Below, piece after piece: positions 44,585 through 56,193 of a stretch of DNA of 63,872 nt. Each line of letters opens with the position of its first letter. The stretch's first letter is position 1. The stretch is taken from positions 1 through 63,872 of the forward strand of contig JAJFHN010000084.1 in assembly GCA_021775595.1 (NCBI GenBank). Direction: 5' to 3'. Source of the DNA: Hyphomicrobiales bacterium (GTDB taxonomy: Bacteria > Pseudomonadota > Alphaproteobacteria > Rhizobiales > Methyloligellaceae). A program made the position numbers and the translations under genes. The notes under the pieces are model-generated. The model worked only from the letters and a program-made list of their open reading frames with translations, searched no databases and had not been told where the DNA came from.

Positions 44585-45205
44585 TCAGGCCAACGCGGCC
44601 AATGCCTGGGGCGTATCAATATCGCGCGTGAAATGGTCGTTTTGAACGTCGTAGCGCCATACGCGTTCCGGATTTGCGTCCATGAATTTGCGGCAACCGA
44701 AGTTCATCGGCCCATCACCTATGGTCTCAATAATGGCGCGCGGCACAACAATCGGATTGCCGCGCTGGCCGTCGAACACCGGCATCAGAATCCGGCTTCC
44801 GTCGGAGTCCTGAAAGGCGCCGATGAGGTCTGCGATGTCGGCCGCCTCCAGTCCCGGCTGGTCGGAAAGGGCGATGAATGCGGCCTCGTGTTCACCATTC
44901 AATGCGGCTAAACCGGCGCGAATGGAAGAGGCCTGGCCGTCACGATAGGCTGGGTTGTGCACAAATACGATGTTCTCGAGATCTCTCAGCGCCGCCTCGA
45001 CGCGGCCGCGTTCATGACCTGTCACGACATACAACGCCAGACCGCTGGCCTGCAGCGTCTCAGCTGCCCGCCGAACCATCGGCTTGCCGTCGATTTCGAT
45101 CAGCAGCTTGTTGATATCGCCCATGCGCTTCGAGAGTCCCGCCGCGAGCAAAACCGCGGCCATGGAGGTCGACGTATTTCGCGCTTGGGCCGCGCTCATG
45201 CGCAT
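44585..45205 (-). CDS. MobA/MocA-like molybdenum cofactor nucleotidyltransferase
   Basis: The 206-residue enzyme has the NTP-transferase signature LLAAGLSKRMGDINKLLIEI, the metal site in FIALSDQPGLEAADI, and RGNPIVVPRAIIETI. Homologues join CMP or GMP to molybdopterin. In cox clusters the cofactor is the cytosine dinucleotide form, so a MocA-type role is likely. The start at 45205 overlaps the end of the XdhC-like gene by 10 bp. It sits between coxF and coxG. The exact Cox letter is not consistent across species. Confidence 0.84.
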   Translation of the reverse strand: MRMSAAQARNTSTSMAAVLLAAGLSKRMGDINKLLIEIDGKPMVRRAAETLQASGLALYVVTGHERGRVEAALRDLENIVFVHNPAYRDGQASSIRAGLAALNGEHEAAFIALSDQPGLEAADIADLIGAFQDSDGSRILMPVFDGQRGNPIVVPRAIIETIGDGPMNFGCRKFMDANPERVWRYDVQNDHFTRDIDTPQALAALA

Positions 45206-46032
45206 TTTGCAGTATCACTGCCGCCGACGGCGCCTTTGTCAGATTCGGCATGACGCAACTGGATCACCTGGGCAAGGATCGAAACGGCAATCTCGGCCGG
45301 TTCCACCGAGCCGAGATCGAGTCCGGCCGGACAAATCACCCGCTCTAGCCGCTCGGCGCTGATGCCGGCCTCGAGTAAGGCCTTTTTGAGGGCGATCATT
45401 TTTTTGCCGCTGCCAACAAAAGCCACATAGGGCGCATCTTGGGCAAGCGCCACGCCGAGCGCATCGCGGTCGCGCGCGCCTTGGGTGGCAACGACCCAAT
45501 AGCTCTGCTCAAGCCGCTCGACGTCCGCGAACTTAAAATCCCGCACCACCCGCAGCCGGCCTTCACTCTCCGCCTCAATGCCTGGCGCCGCCTGGACGAC
45601 GTCAAAACCAACTGCAGCTCCGAGCTCTGCAAGCGAGCGCGCTACGAATGAATTGCCGCAAATCACCAACTGACTGCGCGGGACAACCGCTTCAATGAAA
45701 ATATCGCTGGTGCCCTTGCTGGGGCAGCCGCTCTTATGCAGCTCCACACCGTCATCGTCATGGCTAGAGGAGACGTCCTCCTTGGGCTTGACGCGGATCA
45801 TTTTGGCCTCGCCCGATTTGAGCACCTCTTGTCCGACCTTGCGTACCGCGCCTTGCACGCAACTGCTGCCAACCCAGCCGATCAGCTCGCCATTGTCCGT
45901 GATAATGGCCTTGGCGCCCGGTTTTGCTGATGTAGCGTTGCGCGTCCAGACAACTGTAGCCAGGGCGTAGGCCTCGCTTGTGCCGGCCTGTTTGATGAAT
46001 GATTCCACCGCTTCTCTAGGGTCGTTCGCCAT
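45196..46032 (-). CDS. coxF: CoxF/XdhC-family maturation factor
   Basis: The 278-residue protein has the XdhC/CoxF N-terminal Cys region with GSSCVQGAVRKVGQEVL, and the Rossmann-type segment LVICGNSFVARSLAELGAAV followed by WVVATQGARDRDALG. This family binds and inserts the molybdenum cofactor and helps add the essential sulfur or copper-sulfur ligand. It lies 3 bp from coxE and overlaps the nucleotidyltransferase gene. All expected motifs are visible. Confidence 0.87.
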   Translation of the reverse strand: MANDPREAVESFIKQAGTSEAYALATVVWTRNATSAKPGAKAIITDNGELIGWVGSSCVQGAVRKVGQEVLKSGEAKMIRVKPKEDVSSSHDDDGVELHKSGCPSKGTSDIFIEAVVPRSQLVICGNSFVARSLAELGAAVGFDVVQAAPGIEAESEGRLRVVRDFKFADVERLEQSYWVVATQGARDRDALGVALAQDAPYVAFVGSGKKMIALKKALLEAGISAERLERVICPAGLDLGSVEPAEIAVSILAQVIQLRHAESDKGAVGGSDTAKCA

Positions 46033-46035
46033 GGC

Positions 46036-47241
46036 TCACATCCTCGCAAGTTCGTTTTCAAGCGCGGCCAGACTCTCCACGTCGTGGGCTGATGCAAACA
46101 GATCGACATGCGGCAGCGCCGCAGCCATCCCGCCGGCCTTGGGCTCATATCCGTTCTGACCGATCAAAGGATTGAGCCAGATGAGGCGCTTGGAGCGCCG
46201 TTTCAGTGCCGCCATCTCTTGGGCAAGGTGCTCGGGCTCTCCGGTATCAAACCCATCGGAGACAATGATCACCATCGAGCGCGACGTCAGGATCGACTTG
46301 GCGTATTGCGCGTTGAAGTCGGCCAGACACTCGCCGATTTTTGTCCCGCCTGACCAGCCCTGGGCCAACAATGTCAGCCGATCGGCGAATTTCTCGGGAT
46401 CGCGTTCCATCAGCACGGTCGAAAGCTGCACCAAGCGGGTGTGGAAGGCGAAGGCTTCGGCTTGCTCGAATTCGGCAAGAACGGCATGCATGAAGCGCAG
46501 AAAGAAAGTCGAATGGAGATCCATCGATCCTGATACGTCCAGCAACACAACCAGCTTGAACGGCTTTTCACGCCGCTCCCGGCGATAGAGCTTGATCGGC
46601 GTGCCGCCTGAACTGACTGATTTTTGCATCGTGCGGCGCAAGTCCAACCGTTTGCCTTTGGGTCCGAACCGGTATCGCCTGGCCCGCCGGTAGCGAATCT
46701 TCTTCGACAGCCTGCTTGCGAGTTCGCGAACTTTCTCAAGTTCGTCGGTGTCGGCCAGGTGCGCCAAATCGGCGGTCTCGGTGTTTTCCGCCGACGAGGC
46801 GCCTTCGCTGCGCCCGGTGCCCGAGGCCTCGGCGCCCTCATCGCCATCGCCCGGCGCAAGGCTTTCCAGCAAATCCGCAAAGGCGCCTTTAGGATCGGGC
46901 TTGTTCGGGACGTCCATGATCTTCGATGTACCGCTGGCGGCATCGCCGGCAATGACGGTTGAGGGCACGTCGTGCCTCAGCCAGAAATTGTGGAAGATCT
47001 TTTCGAATTTCGACCAATCTCGGACGTTTGAACAAAACACGCTGCGCAGGACCCAGTGGGCCTCGTCCCGGTCGAGCAAGTCGATGCCCGATAGCGCAGA
47101 TGCGGCCTCGGCCACATCGCCGCTGCCGATGACAAATTCGTTGGCGCGCAACTCCCTGGCGAATTCGAGCATCCGTTGGTGGACCGGCATGCCGCCGCAG
47201 CCATCCAGGGTTGAAAAATCGAGGTGCGCGCCGTCATCCAT
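46036..47241 (-). CDS. coxE: CoxE, VWA-domain maturation protein
   Basis: The 401-residue protein has a von Willebrand A-type domain with the metal site LVVLLDVSGSMDLHSTFFLR, SGGTKIGECLADFNAQY and VIIVSDGFDTGEPEHLA. The N-terminal half is charged and resembles CoxE. CoxE works with the CoxD ATPase to build the copper-sulfur-molybdenum site of CO dehydrogenase. It follows coxD by 1 bp. Its length is normal for the family. Confidence 0.9.
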   Translation of the reverse strand: MDDGAHLDFSTLDGCGGMPVHQRMLEFARELRANEFVIGSGDVAEAASALSGIDLLDRDEAHWVLRSVFCSNVRDWSKFEKIFHNFWLRHDVPSTVIAGDAASGTSKIMDVPNKPDPKGAFADLLESLAPGDGDEGAEASGTGRSEGASSAENTETADLAHLADTDELEKVRELASRLSKKIRYRRARRYRFGPKGKRLDLRRTMQKSVSSGGTPIKLYRRERREKPFKLVVLLDVSGSMDLHSTFFLRFMHAVLAEFEQAEAFAFHTRLVQLSTVLMERDPEKFADRLTLLAQGWSGGTKIGECLADFNAQYAKSILTSRSMVIIVSDGFDTGEPEHLAQEMAALKRRSKRLIWLNPLIGQNGYEPKAGGMAAALPHVDLFASAHDVESLAALENELARM

Positions 47242-47242
47242 G

Positions 47243-48121
47243 TCAGGCCACTTTTTCAGCGATCATTTGCGCATATTCGGGCCCAATGGCGTCGCGATCG
47301 CTGCGGGTCTTCAAAACACACATCAGCGACTGGTGGAGAGATTTGCCCTGCGATTCGATCCGCGTGACATTGAGGCCAATCAGCGCGGCGGCCCAATCCA
47401 GCGTTTCGGCGATGCCGGGTTTTTTGAAGAGATCCTCATGCCGCAGCGCTTGGATAAAGCGCACCACTTGGCCAGCCAACACCTTGTCGATGTCGGGATA
47501 GTGCGCCTTTAGAATGCGCAGCTCGGCCTCTTCATTTGGATAGTCGACAAAATTGTAGAGGCAGCGCCGGCGCAACGCGTCGGACAGCTCACGCGTGCCG
47601 TTCGAGGTCAGCACGACATAGGGAATGGTCTTGGCCTTGATCGTACCAAACTCGGGAATGCTGATCTGATAGCCGGAGAGCACTTCCAGCAAATAGGCTT
47701 CAAATTCCTCGTCCGCCCGATCGACCTCGTCGATCAACAGCACCGGCGGCTCGTCCTCGAGGATCGCCTGCAGCAGCGGGCGCTTGAGCAGAAAATCCTC
47801 GCTGAAAATGTGGCTCTCTTTTTGTGCCGCGTCGAGATCGTCGTTCTCCAGGATCTTGATCGCCAGGATTTGCCGCTGATAATTCCATTCGTAGATCGCG
47901 TTGGAGAAATCCAAGCCCTCATAACACTGCAGACGGATCAGCTTTCGACCCAAGGATTCGGCGAGCGAAATCGCCACCTGCGTCTTGCCGACGCCCGCAT
48001 CGCCTTCGAGCAGCAGCGGGCGTTCAAGCCGATCCATCATGGCGATGGCCATGGCAAGTTGCGGGTCGGCGATATAGCCGACCTTTGCAAGCAAGTCTTC
48101 AACGTGTTCGCGGTCCAACAT
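47243..48121 (-). CDS. coxD: CoxD, MoxR-type AAA+ ATPase
   Basis: The 292-residue ATPase has Walker A LLEGDAGVGKTQVA, Walker B PVLLIDEVDRADEEF, and VVLTSNGTRELSDALRRRCL carrying sensor 1 and the arginine finger. It matches CoxD, which helps mature the CO dehydrogenase active site. The ATG at 48121 gives the family-typical start MLDREHVEDLLAKVGYI; an upstream ATG at 48160 is inside the hairpin zone and rejected. The coxE gene begins 1 bp after its stop. Confidence 0.9.
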   Translation of the reverse strand: MLDREHVEDLLAKVGYIADPQLAMAIAMMDRLERPLLLEGDAGVGKTQVAISLAESLGRKLIRLQCYEGLDFSNAIYEWNYQRQILAIKILENDDLDAAQKESHIFSEDFLLKRPLLQAILEDEPPVLLIDEVDRADEEFEAYLLEVLSGYQISIPEFGTIKAKTIPYVVLTSNGTRELSDALRRRCLYNFVDYPNEEAELRILKAHYPDIDKVLAGQVVRFIQALRHEDLFKKPGIAETLDWAAALIGLNVTRIESQGKSLHQSLMCVLKTRSDRDAIGPEYAQMIAEKVA

Positions 48122-48139
48122 CGTATCTCTAGATATAAT

Positions 48140-48173
48140 GCGGTCCCGGTGTGATTTCACGAACCGGGACCGC
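48140..48173. other. Long hairpin between coxL and coxD
   Basis: GCGGTCCCGGT (48140-48150) and ACCGGGACCGC (48163-48173) are perfect inverted arms of 11 bases. The loop contains another short pair (GTGA/TCAC). It lies between coxL and coxD, where it could set partial termination or mRNA stability within the cox transcript. No U-run follows it on the minus strand; a TTTT follows on the plus strand. Confidence 0.6.
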
Positions 48174-48196
48174 TTTTAGTCGATGGAGACTGGCGA

Positions 48197-50616
<2,420 letters not shown>

Positions 50617-50620
<4 letters not shown>

Positions 50621-51108
50621 TCCGCGGCCTCCTTCATGTTCATTTGAGCAGCTGCTTGGGAGATCGCCTTGACGATGTTCTGATAGCCCGTGCAGCGGCA
50701 AAGATTGCCCGAAATGCCCCACCTGATTTCTTCTTCGGTGGGATTGGGATTTTCCTGCAAGAGGCGGTGTGCCCGGGTCAGCATGCCGGGTGTGCAAAAG
50801 CCGCATTGCAGACCGTGATTGTCCATAAAGGCTTGCTGCAGGGGATGCAGGGTACCGTCGGCAGCGGCCATGCCTTCGACGGTAAGGACGTCTCCGTCTT
50901 GGGCTTGGACAGCAAGGACGGTGCAGGCTTTGACCGACTTGCCGTTCAGATCGACGGTGCAGGCGCCGCAATGGGACGTGTCGCAACCGATATGGGGTCC
51001 GGTGATGTTCAGGTGTTCGCGCAGCAGATGAATGAGCAGCGTGCGGGAATCCACCTCCGCCTCGACTTCGTTGCCGTTGACGGTGAGCGATACTTTGGTT
51101 GATGCCAT
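50617..51108 (-). CDS. coxS: CO dehydrogenase small subunit, two [2Fe-2S] clusters
   Basis: The 163-residue protein has an N-terminal plant-type ferredoxin cluster (Cys42, 47, 50 and 62; [18 protein letters not shown]). A four-helix domain binds the second cluster (Cys102, 105, 137 and 139; [10 protein letters not shown] and [11 protein letters not shown]). These pass electrons from the molybdenum site to FAD. Its stop overlaps the coxL start. Extra C-terminal residues after GYQNIVKAI are normal. Confidence 0.95.
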
Positions 51109-51120
51109 GTTCTCTTCTCC

Positions 51121-51984
51121 CTAGCTCGCGCGTTCGGCTGCCAAGCGAATGGCGCGCGCCACCATGACACCGGCCATTTTGCTTCGATATTCTTCCGATC
51201 CGCGCATGTCCGAGACGGGCGAGGTGATGCCCTCGGCCAAACTGACGGCACGATCGATCGCGTCGTCGCCCAAGTCGGAGCCGGCCAGGCTGTCGGAGGC
51301 CTCGGCCGCATACAGCGCGGTGTCGCCGACATTGGTGAGCGCGATCGATGCGCTCTGGCACGTCGAGCCGCTCATATTGAGGATCACGCCTGCAGCCGCG
51401 GTGGCGTAATCGCCGACCTTCCGCTTCAGTTTGCAATAGGCATAGCCGTGTCCTGCCGCGGGTGTCGGAATGCGCACCAGCGTGACGATTTCACCTTCAT
51501 TGAGCGCGGTGTCGTAAATGCCGTTGTAGAAATCGCGGGCGCCGACCTCGCGCGCGCCGCTGTTGCTCTCCAGCACATAAGTCGCGTCCAGACACTGCAT
51601 CAGCCCCGGCATGTCGTTGCCGGGATCACCATTGGCCACATTGCCGCCGATCGTGCCGCAATAGCGGACCTGGGGATCTGCTATCAGCGCCGATGTTTCT
51701 TGGATGATCGGACACGCTTGTGAGAGCTCACTGGAGGTGAGCAATTCATGCTGCGTCGTCATCGAACCAATTTCGATCACGTTGCCTCCGATCGAGACGC
51801 CCTTGAGTTCGTCGATCGCTCCAAGATCGACGAGGTGCTCGGGTGCAGCCAGCCGCAGTTTCATCATCGGGATGATGCTGTGGCCGCCAGCCAGCGGAAA
51901 AGCATCACCGCCGAGTTCGCCTAGAATTTGAAGCGCCTCTTGTTTGGAAGAGGGCCTGTGATAATCAAATTGACCTGGGATCAT
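51121..51984 (-). CDS. coxM: CO dehydrogenase medium (FAD) subunit
   Basis: The 287-residue flavoprotein has AGGHS at residues 32-36 and TIGGN at 111-115, both at the canonical positions that bind FAD. The ATG at 51984 is preceded by GGAGGACA; a longer upstream frame is not supported. It heads coxMSL. The 293-bp space before it, back to the end of the MHYT-LytTR gene, should contain the cox promoter. I see no strong operator in that space. Confidence 0.94.
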   Translation of the reverse strand: MIPGQFDYHRPSSKQEALQILGELGGDAFPLAGGHSIIPMMKLRLAAPEHLVDLGAIDELKGVSIGGNVIEIGSMTTQHELLTSSELSQACPIIQETSALIADPQVRYCGTIGGNVANGDPGNDMPGLMQCLDATYVLESNSGAREVGARDFYNGIYDTALNEGEIVTLVRIPTPAAGHGYAYCKLKRKVGDYATAAAGVILNMSGSTCQSASIALTNVGDTALYAAEASDSLAGSDLGDDAIDRAVSLAEGITSPVSDMRGSEEYRSKMAGVMVARAIRLAAERAS

Positions 51985-52277
51985 TCGCCAATTGTCCTCC
52001 CTACTGGCCGGGCTTGTGCCCGTTGCATTGGCATACCGGCCGAGTTTCCGCCGCGACCGCACATACCCTGGAGGCCGCACGGCGAAGACAACGCCAGCGA
52101 GTGAAATCAGTCTAAACGTGGCGGATGGCTTGATGGGCGCCGCTGCACCAATGTCATCGCAAGTGCATGAACAGTCGTCTGTGCGCACGAAAAACATGCC
52201 GCCCAAACGCCGCTCGGCACGATGGAGCGCATCGAAGTCGGCCGTTCCGCTAGACGCGAATGGCCGGCCGCTGCCGC

Positions 52278-53447
52278 TTAAGCTCCAGAAACAACGGAAG
52301 AATAATCGGGTTCGAATTCCAGACGGTGCAGAATGCCTTTGATCTTGGCGCGGCTCACCGGAACCGTCTTGTCAAAGCCTCCGTCCAAAATAAGGTATCC
52401 CCTGTCGCCCTTTTTGCTGAAGCCTTGCACGAAGCGCAGGTTCACCAAATGCGATCGGTGCGGTTGGGCAAACGGACCGCCGTCGAGCAACTTTGCAAGT
52501 TTTGATATCGACAAATCGCAAAAATATTCATCACGTTCATTGCTGACCAGGGTGTAATGACCTTGTGCGGTCACCGTCACGATATCGCCGGAACTGAGAT
52601 AGAGCGTCGCGCCGTTCTTGTGGACCGGTATGCGCCGCTGGGACGCCGGATCGTTGGCCAACACATAGGCCGCGCCATTGGTCGCATCCGCCATGTCATG
52701 GCCGGCGTCGGCTTCGATCTCAATTGTTCTCTCTCGTAGCCTTTTCTCATCGGGCAGCGCCATCAGCAGGAACAAGCCGCACAGCACGAAGGATACGACC
52801 GCCACGACGATCGCGAGATAGTCTTGCGTCAAAACAGGCGCCGCGACTTCTGCAACGTCTTTGATGGGTACGAAGCTGGTGGAGAACATCGCGGCGTAGT
52901 GCATTGAGGCGATCGCCAATCCAAGACTGATCCCGCCCAGCAGCGTCTCGCCGAACGTCTTGTGCCGGAAGGCGAACCATAGCGCGAAGGTCGACGCGGT
53001 CACCGCGATCGCCACCGAGGCGATCACGCCTGAAGGCGAATAATCGACGATGCAGCCGGCACGGATGGCCCCCATGCCGATATAGTGCATGCCGACGATG
53101 CCCGAGCCCATGAACAGTCCGCCGGCGGGCAGGCTCAAGGTCTTGAGCGGCCGGTAACTCACCATGTACAGGCCGAGACCCGTCACCAACATGGCCGTGA
53201 GCGCTGAAATCAGAGTGTAAAGAACGTCGTAATTGACGGCGATGGGCAGCTTGACCGCGAGCATCGCAATGAAGTGCATCGCCCAGATGCTGCCACCGAT
53301 GGCGATGGCGCCTTTCAGCACACGAATTTTCAGATGGGAGCCATGGGACCACAGGGCGCCGGACGTCAGCGCCAGACCGGTGAAAGAACCCATGATGGCC
53401 ACTGCCACCGAAAGCAGCACCAAGAGGGGGTCATATTGAACGAGCAT
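52278..53447 (-). CDS. coxC: MHYT-LytTR membrane sensor-regulator of the cox cluster (CoxC-like)
   Basis: The 389-residue protein has an N-terminal MHYT membrane domain with three metal motifs (AMHFIAM, GMHYIGM, SMHYAAM) in about seven helices. A C-terminal LytTR DNA-binding domain follows, with YLSSGDIVTVTAQGHYTLV and FAQPHRSHLVNLRFVQGF. CoxC and CoxH of Oligotropha share this architecture and are thought to sense CO through copper. It lies just before coxM on the same strand. The ATG at 53447 follows GGGAGGAAA. It probably activates cox transcription directly from the membrane. Confidence 0.88.
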   Translation of the reverse strand: MLVQYDPLLVLLSVAVAIMGSFTGLALTSGALWSHGSHLKIRVLKGAIAIGGSIWAMHFIAMLAVKLPIAVNYDVLYTLISALTAMLVTGLGLYMVSYRPLKTLSLPAGGLFMGSGIVGMHYIGMGAIRAGCIVDYSPSGVIASVAIAVTASTFALWFAFRHKTFGETLLGGISLGLAIASMHYAAMFSTSFVPIKDVAEVAAPVLTQDYLAIVVAVVSFVLCGLFLLMALPDEKRLRERTIEIEADAGHDMADATNGAAYVLANDPASQRRIPVHKNGATLYLSSGDIVTVTAQGHYTLVSNERDEYFCDLSISKLAKLLDGGPFAQPHRSHLVNLRFVQGFSKKGDRGYLILDGGFDKTVPVSRAKIKGILHRLEFEPDYSSVVSGA

Positions 53448-53559
53448 TTTCCTCCCGATATGCCGTCCGACCCTGTGTCGCAGAAGCACAGAATAACCTG
53501 TGGATTAGTCGATAGTATCACAAAATTTGTTGAATGCGGGCGGTACACACGCAATTTTG

Positions 53560-53622
53560 AGCGAGTCCTTACGGTCTACCGCTTATGCCTTGAATCTACT
53601 TGCGAATCTCAAGCGAATCCTT
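53560..53622. promoter_or_regulatory. Direct repeats upstream of the CoxC-like gene
   Basis: AGCGAGTCCTT (53561-ish) and AGCGAATCCTT (53612-53622) are near-identical repeats about 52 bp apart. GAATC also recurs at 53592, 53604 and 53615 with 11-12 bp spacing, about one helical turn. LytTR proteins bind pairs of short direct repeats, so this may be the autoregulatory site of the gene starting at 53447. Confidence 0.42.
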
Positions 53623-53705
53623 GGAAATTCCGCACCGCGTAGGGCAGATTCGGGTATCGAGTAAGCCCGGGCTGCGCGTGCGGACGGGACCGCGCTCCGC
53701 GCTGC

Positions 53706-54587
53706 TCAAGTCGTGCGCTCGATTTCGACCGTCGCGTGGTCGATATCAAAACGCTCAAGCAAACGGTTTTTTATGAGTTTGATTGCCGTCAACGGATCCT
53801 GGCCGTTGGCGATTTCCGCATGCAGGGTGAGGAGCGGTTGGCTTTGGGTGAGCGACCAGGCGTGTACGTGGTGCACGCGCAACAATCCAGGCACATGGCT
53901 CACCAAATCCTGCTTGATGTCCTCGATTGCGACGCCCGCCGGCGTGCCCTCGAGCAGAATATGACCGCTTTCCTTCGCCAGCCGCCAGGCGCTGCGAAAC
54001 AGAATGAGACCGACGGCCATCGATAGCAGGGGATCGATCGGCATCCAGCCGGTGGTCAGGATCACCGCGCCGGCAATCAGGGCGGCCAATGAGCCCAGCA
54101 GATCGCCCAACACATGCAGCATGGCGCCGCGAATATTCAGGTTTTCGCGGTCGGCGCCGTGCAGCAGAACAAAGGCGATGACATTGATGGCCAGGCCGAC
54201 CAGCGCCACCGCGAGCAAGACCGACCCGAGGACTTCGACGGGTTCGTAGAGCCGGTGCACGGCCTCGACGAAAATCCAGCCGATGATCAGAAAGAGCGTG
54301 ATGGCGTTGGCGAACGCCACGAGAATCTGGAATCGGTGGTAACCAAATGTGCGGTCGTCGTCGGCTGGCCGCTCGGCCAAACGGAAGGCGAGCCAAGCCA
54401 GCGCCAGGGAAGCGGTGTCGGTCAGCATGTGGGCGGCATCGGCAAGCAGCGCCAGCGAGCCCGAAATCAGCCCACCGGCGACCTCCGCCAGCATGAATCC
54501 GCCGGTGAGCAGCGCTGCCCAAAATGTGCGGCGTCGGTTGACGCCATGTCCGCTCGTGCCCATGCCATGGTCGTGCTGGTGGCCCAT
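53706..54587 (-). CDS. CDF-family divalent metal cation exporter
   Basis: The 293-residue protein has six membrane helices. It has the metal-binding HMLTDTASLALAWLAFRLA and HVLGDLLGSLAALIAG, and the cytosolic C-terminal domain with HVHAWSLTQSQPLLTLHAEI. The N-terminus carries His-rich GHQHDHGMGTSGHG. These are signs of Zn/Co/Cd exporters (CzcD, ZitB). The ATG at 54587 is chosen; the upstream frame is not coding. It is divergent from the unknown permease, 111 bp apart. Confidence 0.91.
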   Translation of the reverse strand: MGHQHDHGMGTSGHGVNRRRTFWAALLTGGFMLAEVAGGLISGSLALLADAAHMLTDTASLALAWLAFRLAERPADDDRTFGYHRFQILVAFANAITLFLIIGWIFVEAVHRLYEPVEVLGSVLLAVALVGLAINVIAFVLLHGADRENLNIRGAMLHVLGDLLGSLAALIAGAVILTTGWMPIDPLLSMAVGLILFRSAWRLAKESGHILLEGTPAGVAIEDIKQDLVSHVPGLLRVHHVHAWSLTQSQPLLTLHAEIANGQDPLTAIKLIKNRLLERFDIDHATVEIERTT

Positions 54588-54698
54588 CTGGTGCTGTCCT
54601 TGATTGGTTGGCAGCCGGCTGGGGCCGATAATTGCGGCAGACGGCGCCTTGGCGCAAGATCGCCGCGTACACAAGCAGAGAAGGGGCGCGGCGAGCAG

Positions 54699-56189
54699 GT
54701 GGCGGGCAAGTCTGATCAGGATAACCCGGGCGACAGTCTCGCGCTCCAGAATGTCGCGCCGGGCACCGCGTCGGCGCCGGTACTGAGCGCCGCCTTTTTG
54801 CTGTTGATGACGCTCGAGCTGCTGCGCATGTATGGGGCGGGGCCTTCGATCGTCGCCCTCGCCAATGTCGGCGTGGTGGTCGCGCTTCTGCTCTGCATCC
54901 CATTGGCTGCCAGCGGCCTGCGCGAGCGGTTTTTGCTGCTGTTGGCGGTACCCCTTGTCGCGGCCGTCTTGGCGTTGGCAAGTGATCCGATACATACGTT
55001 TTCGCGCGCGCTGGCCCAGGCGGGATTTTTGATGTCCTTCATCCTGCTGCTCGGTCTGCTGCGCGAGGCGGCACAGACTTCCCCCGCCATTCTGGCCTGC
55101 GGCAGCTATCTGACCCGTCAGCGCGAAGGCTGGCGCTATCTGAGCTTGCAGGGCGGCTCTCATTTCATCGGCGTGATCATCAATTTCGGCGCCATCGCGC
55201 TGCTGGCGCCCCTGGTGCAGCGGGGCATCCGCGCCAACGCCGGGAGATCGGGTCTCGATGCGCGCGCGATCATTCACGAGCAGCGCCAGCTTGCCGCGCT
55301 TCTGCGAGGCATGCCCTGGGTCATCGTCTGGGCGCCGACCACCGTCACGCAAGCCCTGTTGCCCAGCGTCATCACTGGCATTGATGGCCCGCGATTTCTG
55401 CTTTTGGGATTGGTCGTAGCAGCCGTTGTATTCGTGCTGGGAGCGGTCGAAGACCAGTTGCGCTGGCGCCGTCAGCTGCGCGCGTTGGATGGTGACGGGC
55501 TTGAGGAGCGCAAGGCCAGCGGCCCGTTTCCTTGGCGCGCCTTTTTTGATCTGCTGGGCGTGTGCGCCGGTCTAGCCGGTTTTGCCACGGCCATCGTCAT
55601 GGCGACCGGGGTTCCGACGGTGGCGGCGCTGATGGTTTCGGCCCCGCTCATGCTTGTTGTTTGGCTCATGGCCCAACACGCCGGCGAGCCGGCCCCGATC
55701 GCGCGCGCGGCGTTGGTTGGCCGCCTCCGCGACATTATTGCTCAAGCGATTCCGAGCCAGCAGCGCGAGGTCATGATTCTGGGACTGTCGGGATTCATCG
55801 GCATATGCGTGGCTGCCGTCGCGCCGGTTGATCAGATCGCTGATCTGCTGCGTTCCGCGGGCCTGCCGGCTTGGCTGCTGCTCTCATTGTTGACAGTGCT
55901 TGTTTTCGCAGGCGCACAGATTGGGCTCACGCCAATCATGACCGTTGTGGTGTTGGCGAACGTACTGGGGGCGATGTCGGAGCTGCCCGCCGATCCGACG
56001 TTGCTTGCCTTGGCGCTGGCAGCCGGCTGGGCGCTTGCTATGGTGGGCGGTCCGTTTTCTTCGTTGATCTTGCTGCTCTCGCGCATCAGCGGATACGACA
56101 CGATGCAGATCGCCTGGAAGTGGAATCTGCCCTACTCGCTTGCGACGATCGCTGCGCTCACTGCCATATTTGCATGGCTGGCTCCTTGA
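54699..56189 (+). CDS. Polytopic membrane permease, unknown (ion-transporter-like)
   Basis: The protein of about 496 residues has 10-12 membrane segments. Two repeated halves are visible: one with GGSHFIGVIINFGAIALLAP and PWVIVWAPTTVTQALLPSVI, the other with AGAQIGLTPIMTVVVLANVL. Such inner repeats resemble the ion-transporter superfamily (ArsB, NhaD, DASS), but I cannot name the family. The start is uncertain: the GTG at 54699 after a weak AAGGGG is preferred, and a far longer upstream frame overlapping the CDF gene is rejected. Confidence 0.62.
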   Translation: MAGKSDQDNPGDSLALQNVAPGTASAPVLSAAFLLLMTLELLRMYGAGPSIVALANVGVVVALLLCIPLAASGLRERFLLLLAVPLVAAVLALASDPIHTFSRALAQAGFLMSFILLLGLLREAAQTSPAILACGSYLTRQREGWRYLSLQGGSHFIGVIINFGAIALLAPLVQRGIRANAGRSGLDARAIIHEQRQLAALLRGMPWVIVWAPTTVTQALLPSVITGIDGPRFLLLGLVVAAVVFVLGAVEDQLRWRRQLRALDGDGLEERKASGPFPWRAFFDLLGVCAGLAGFATAIVMATGVPTVAALMVSAPLMLVVWLMAQHAGEPAPIARAALVGRLRDIIAQAIPSQQREVMILGLSGFIGICVAAVAPVDQIADLLRSAGLPAWLLLSLLTVLVFAGAQIGLTPIMTVVVLANVLGAMSELPADPTLLALALAAGWALAMVGGPFSSLILLLSRISGYDTMQIAWKWNLPYSLATIAALTAIFAWLAP

Positions 56190-56193
56190 GAGC

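Noticed and set aside
50621-51436. N-terminal extension of the coxL reading frame
   Set aside because: It overlaps coxS and coxM in another frame. The ATG at 50620 has a ribosome site and matches the family start.
54114-54698. Long upstream extension of the unknown permease frame
   Set aside because: It runs antisense to the well-supported CDF exporter and has no membrane-protein character.
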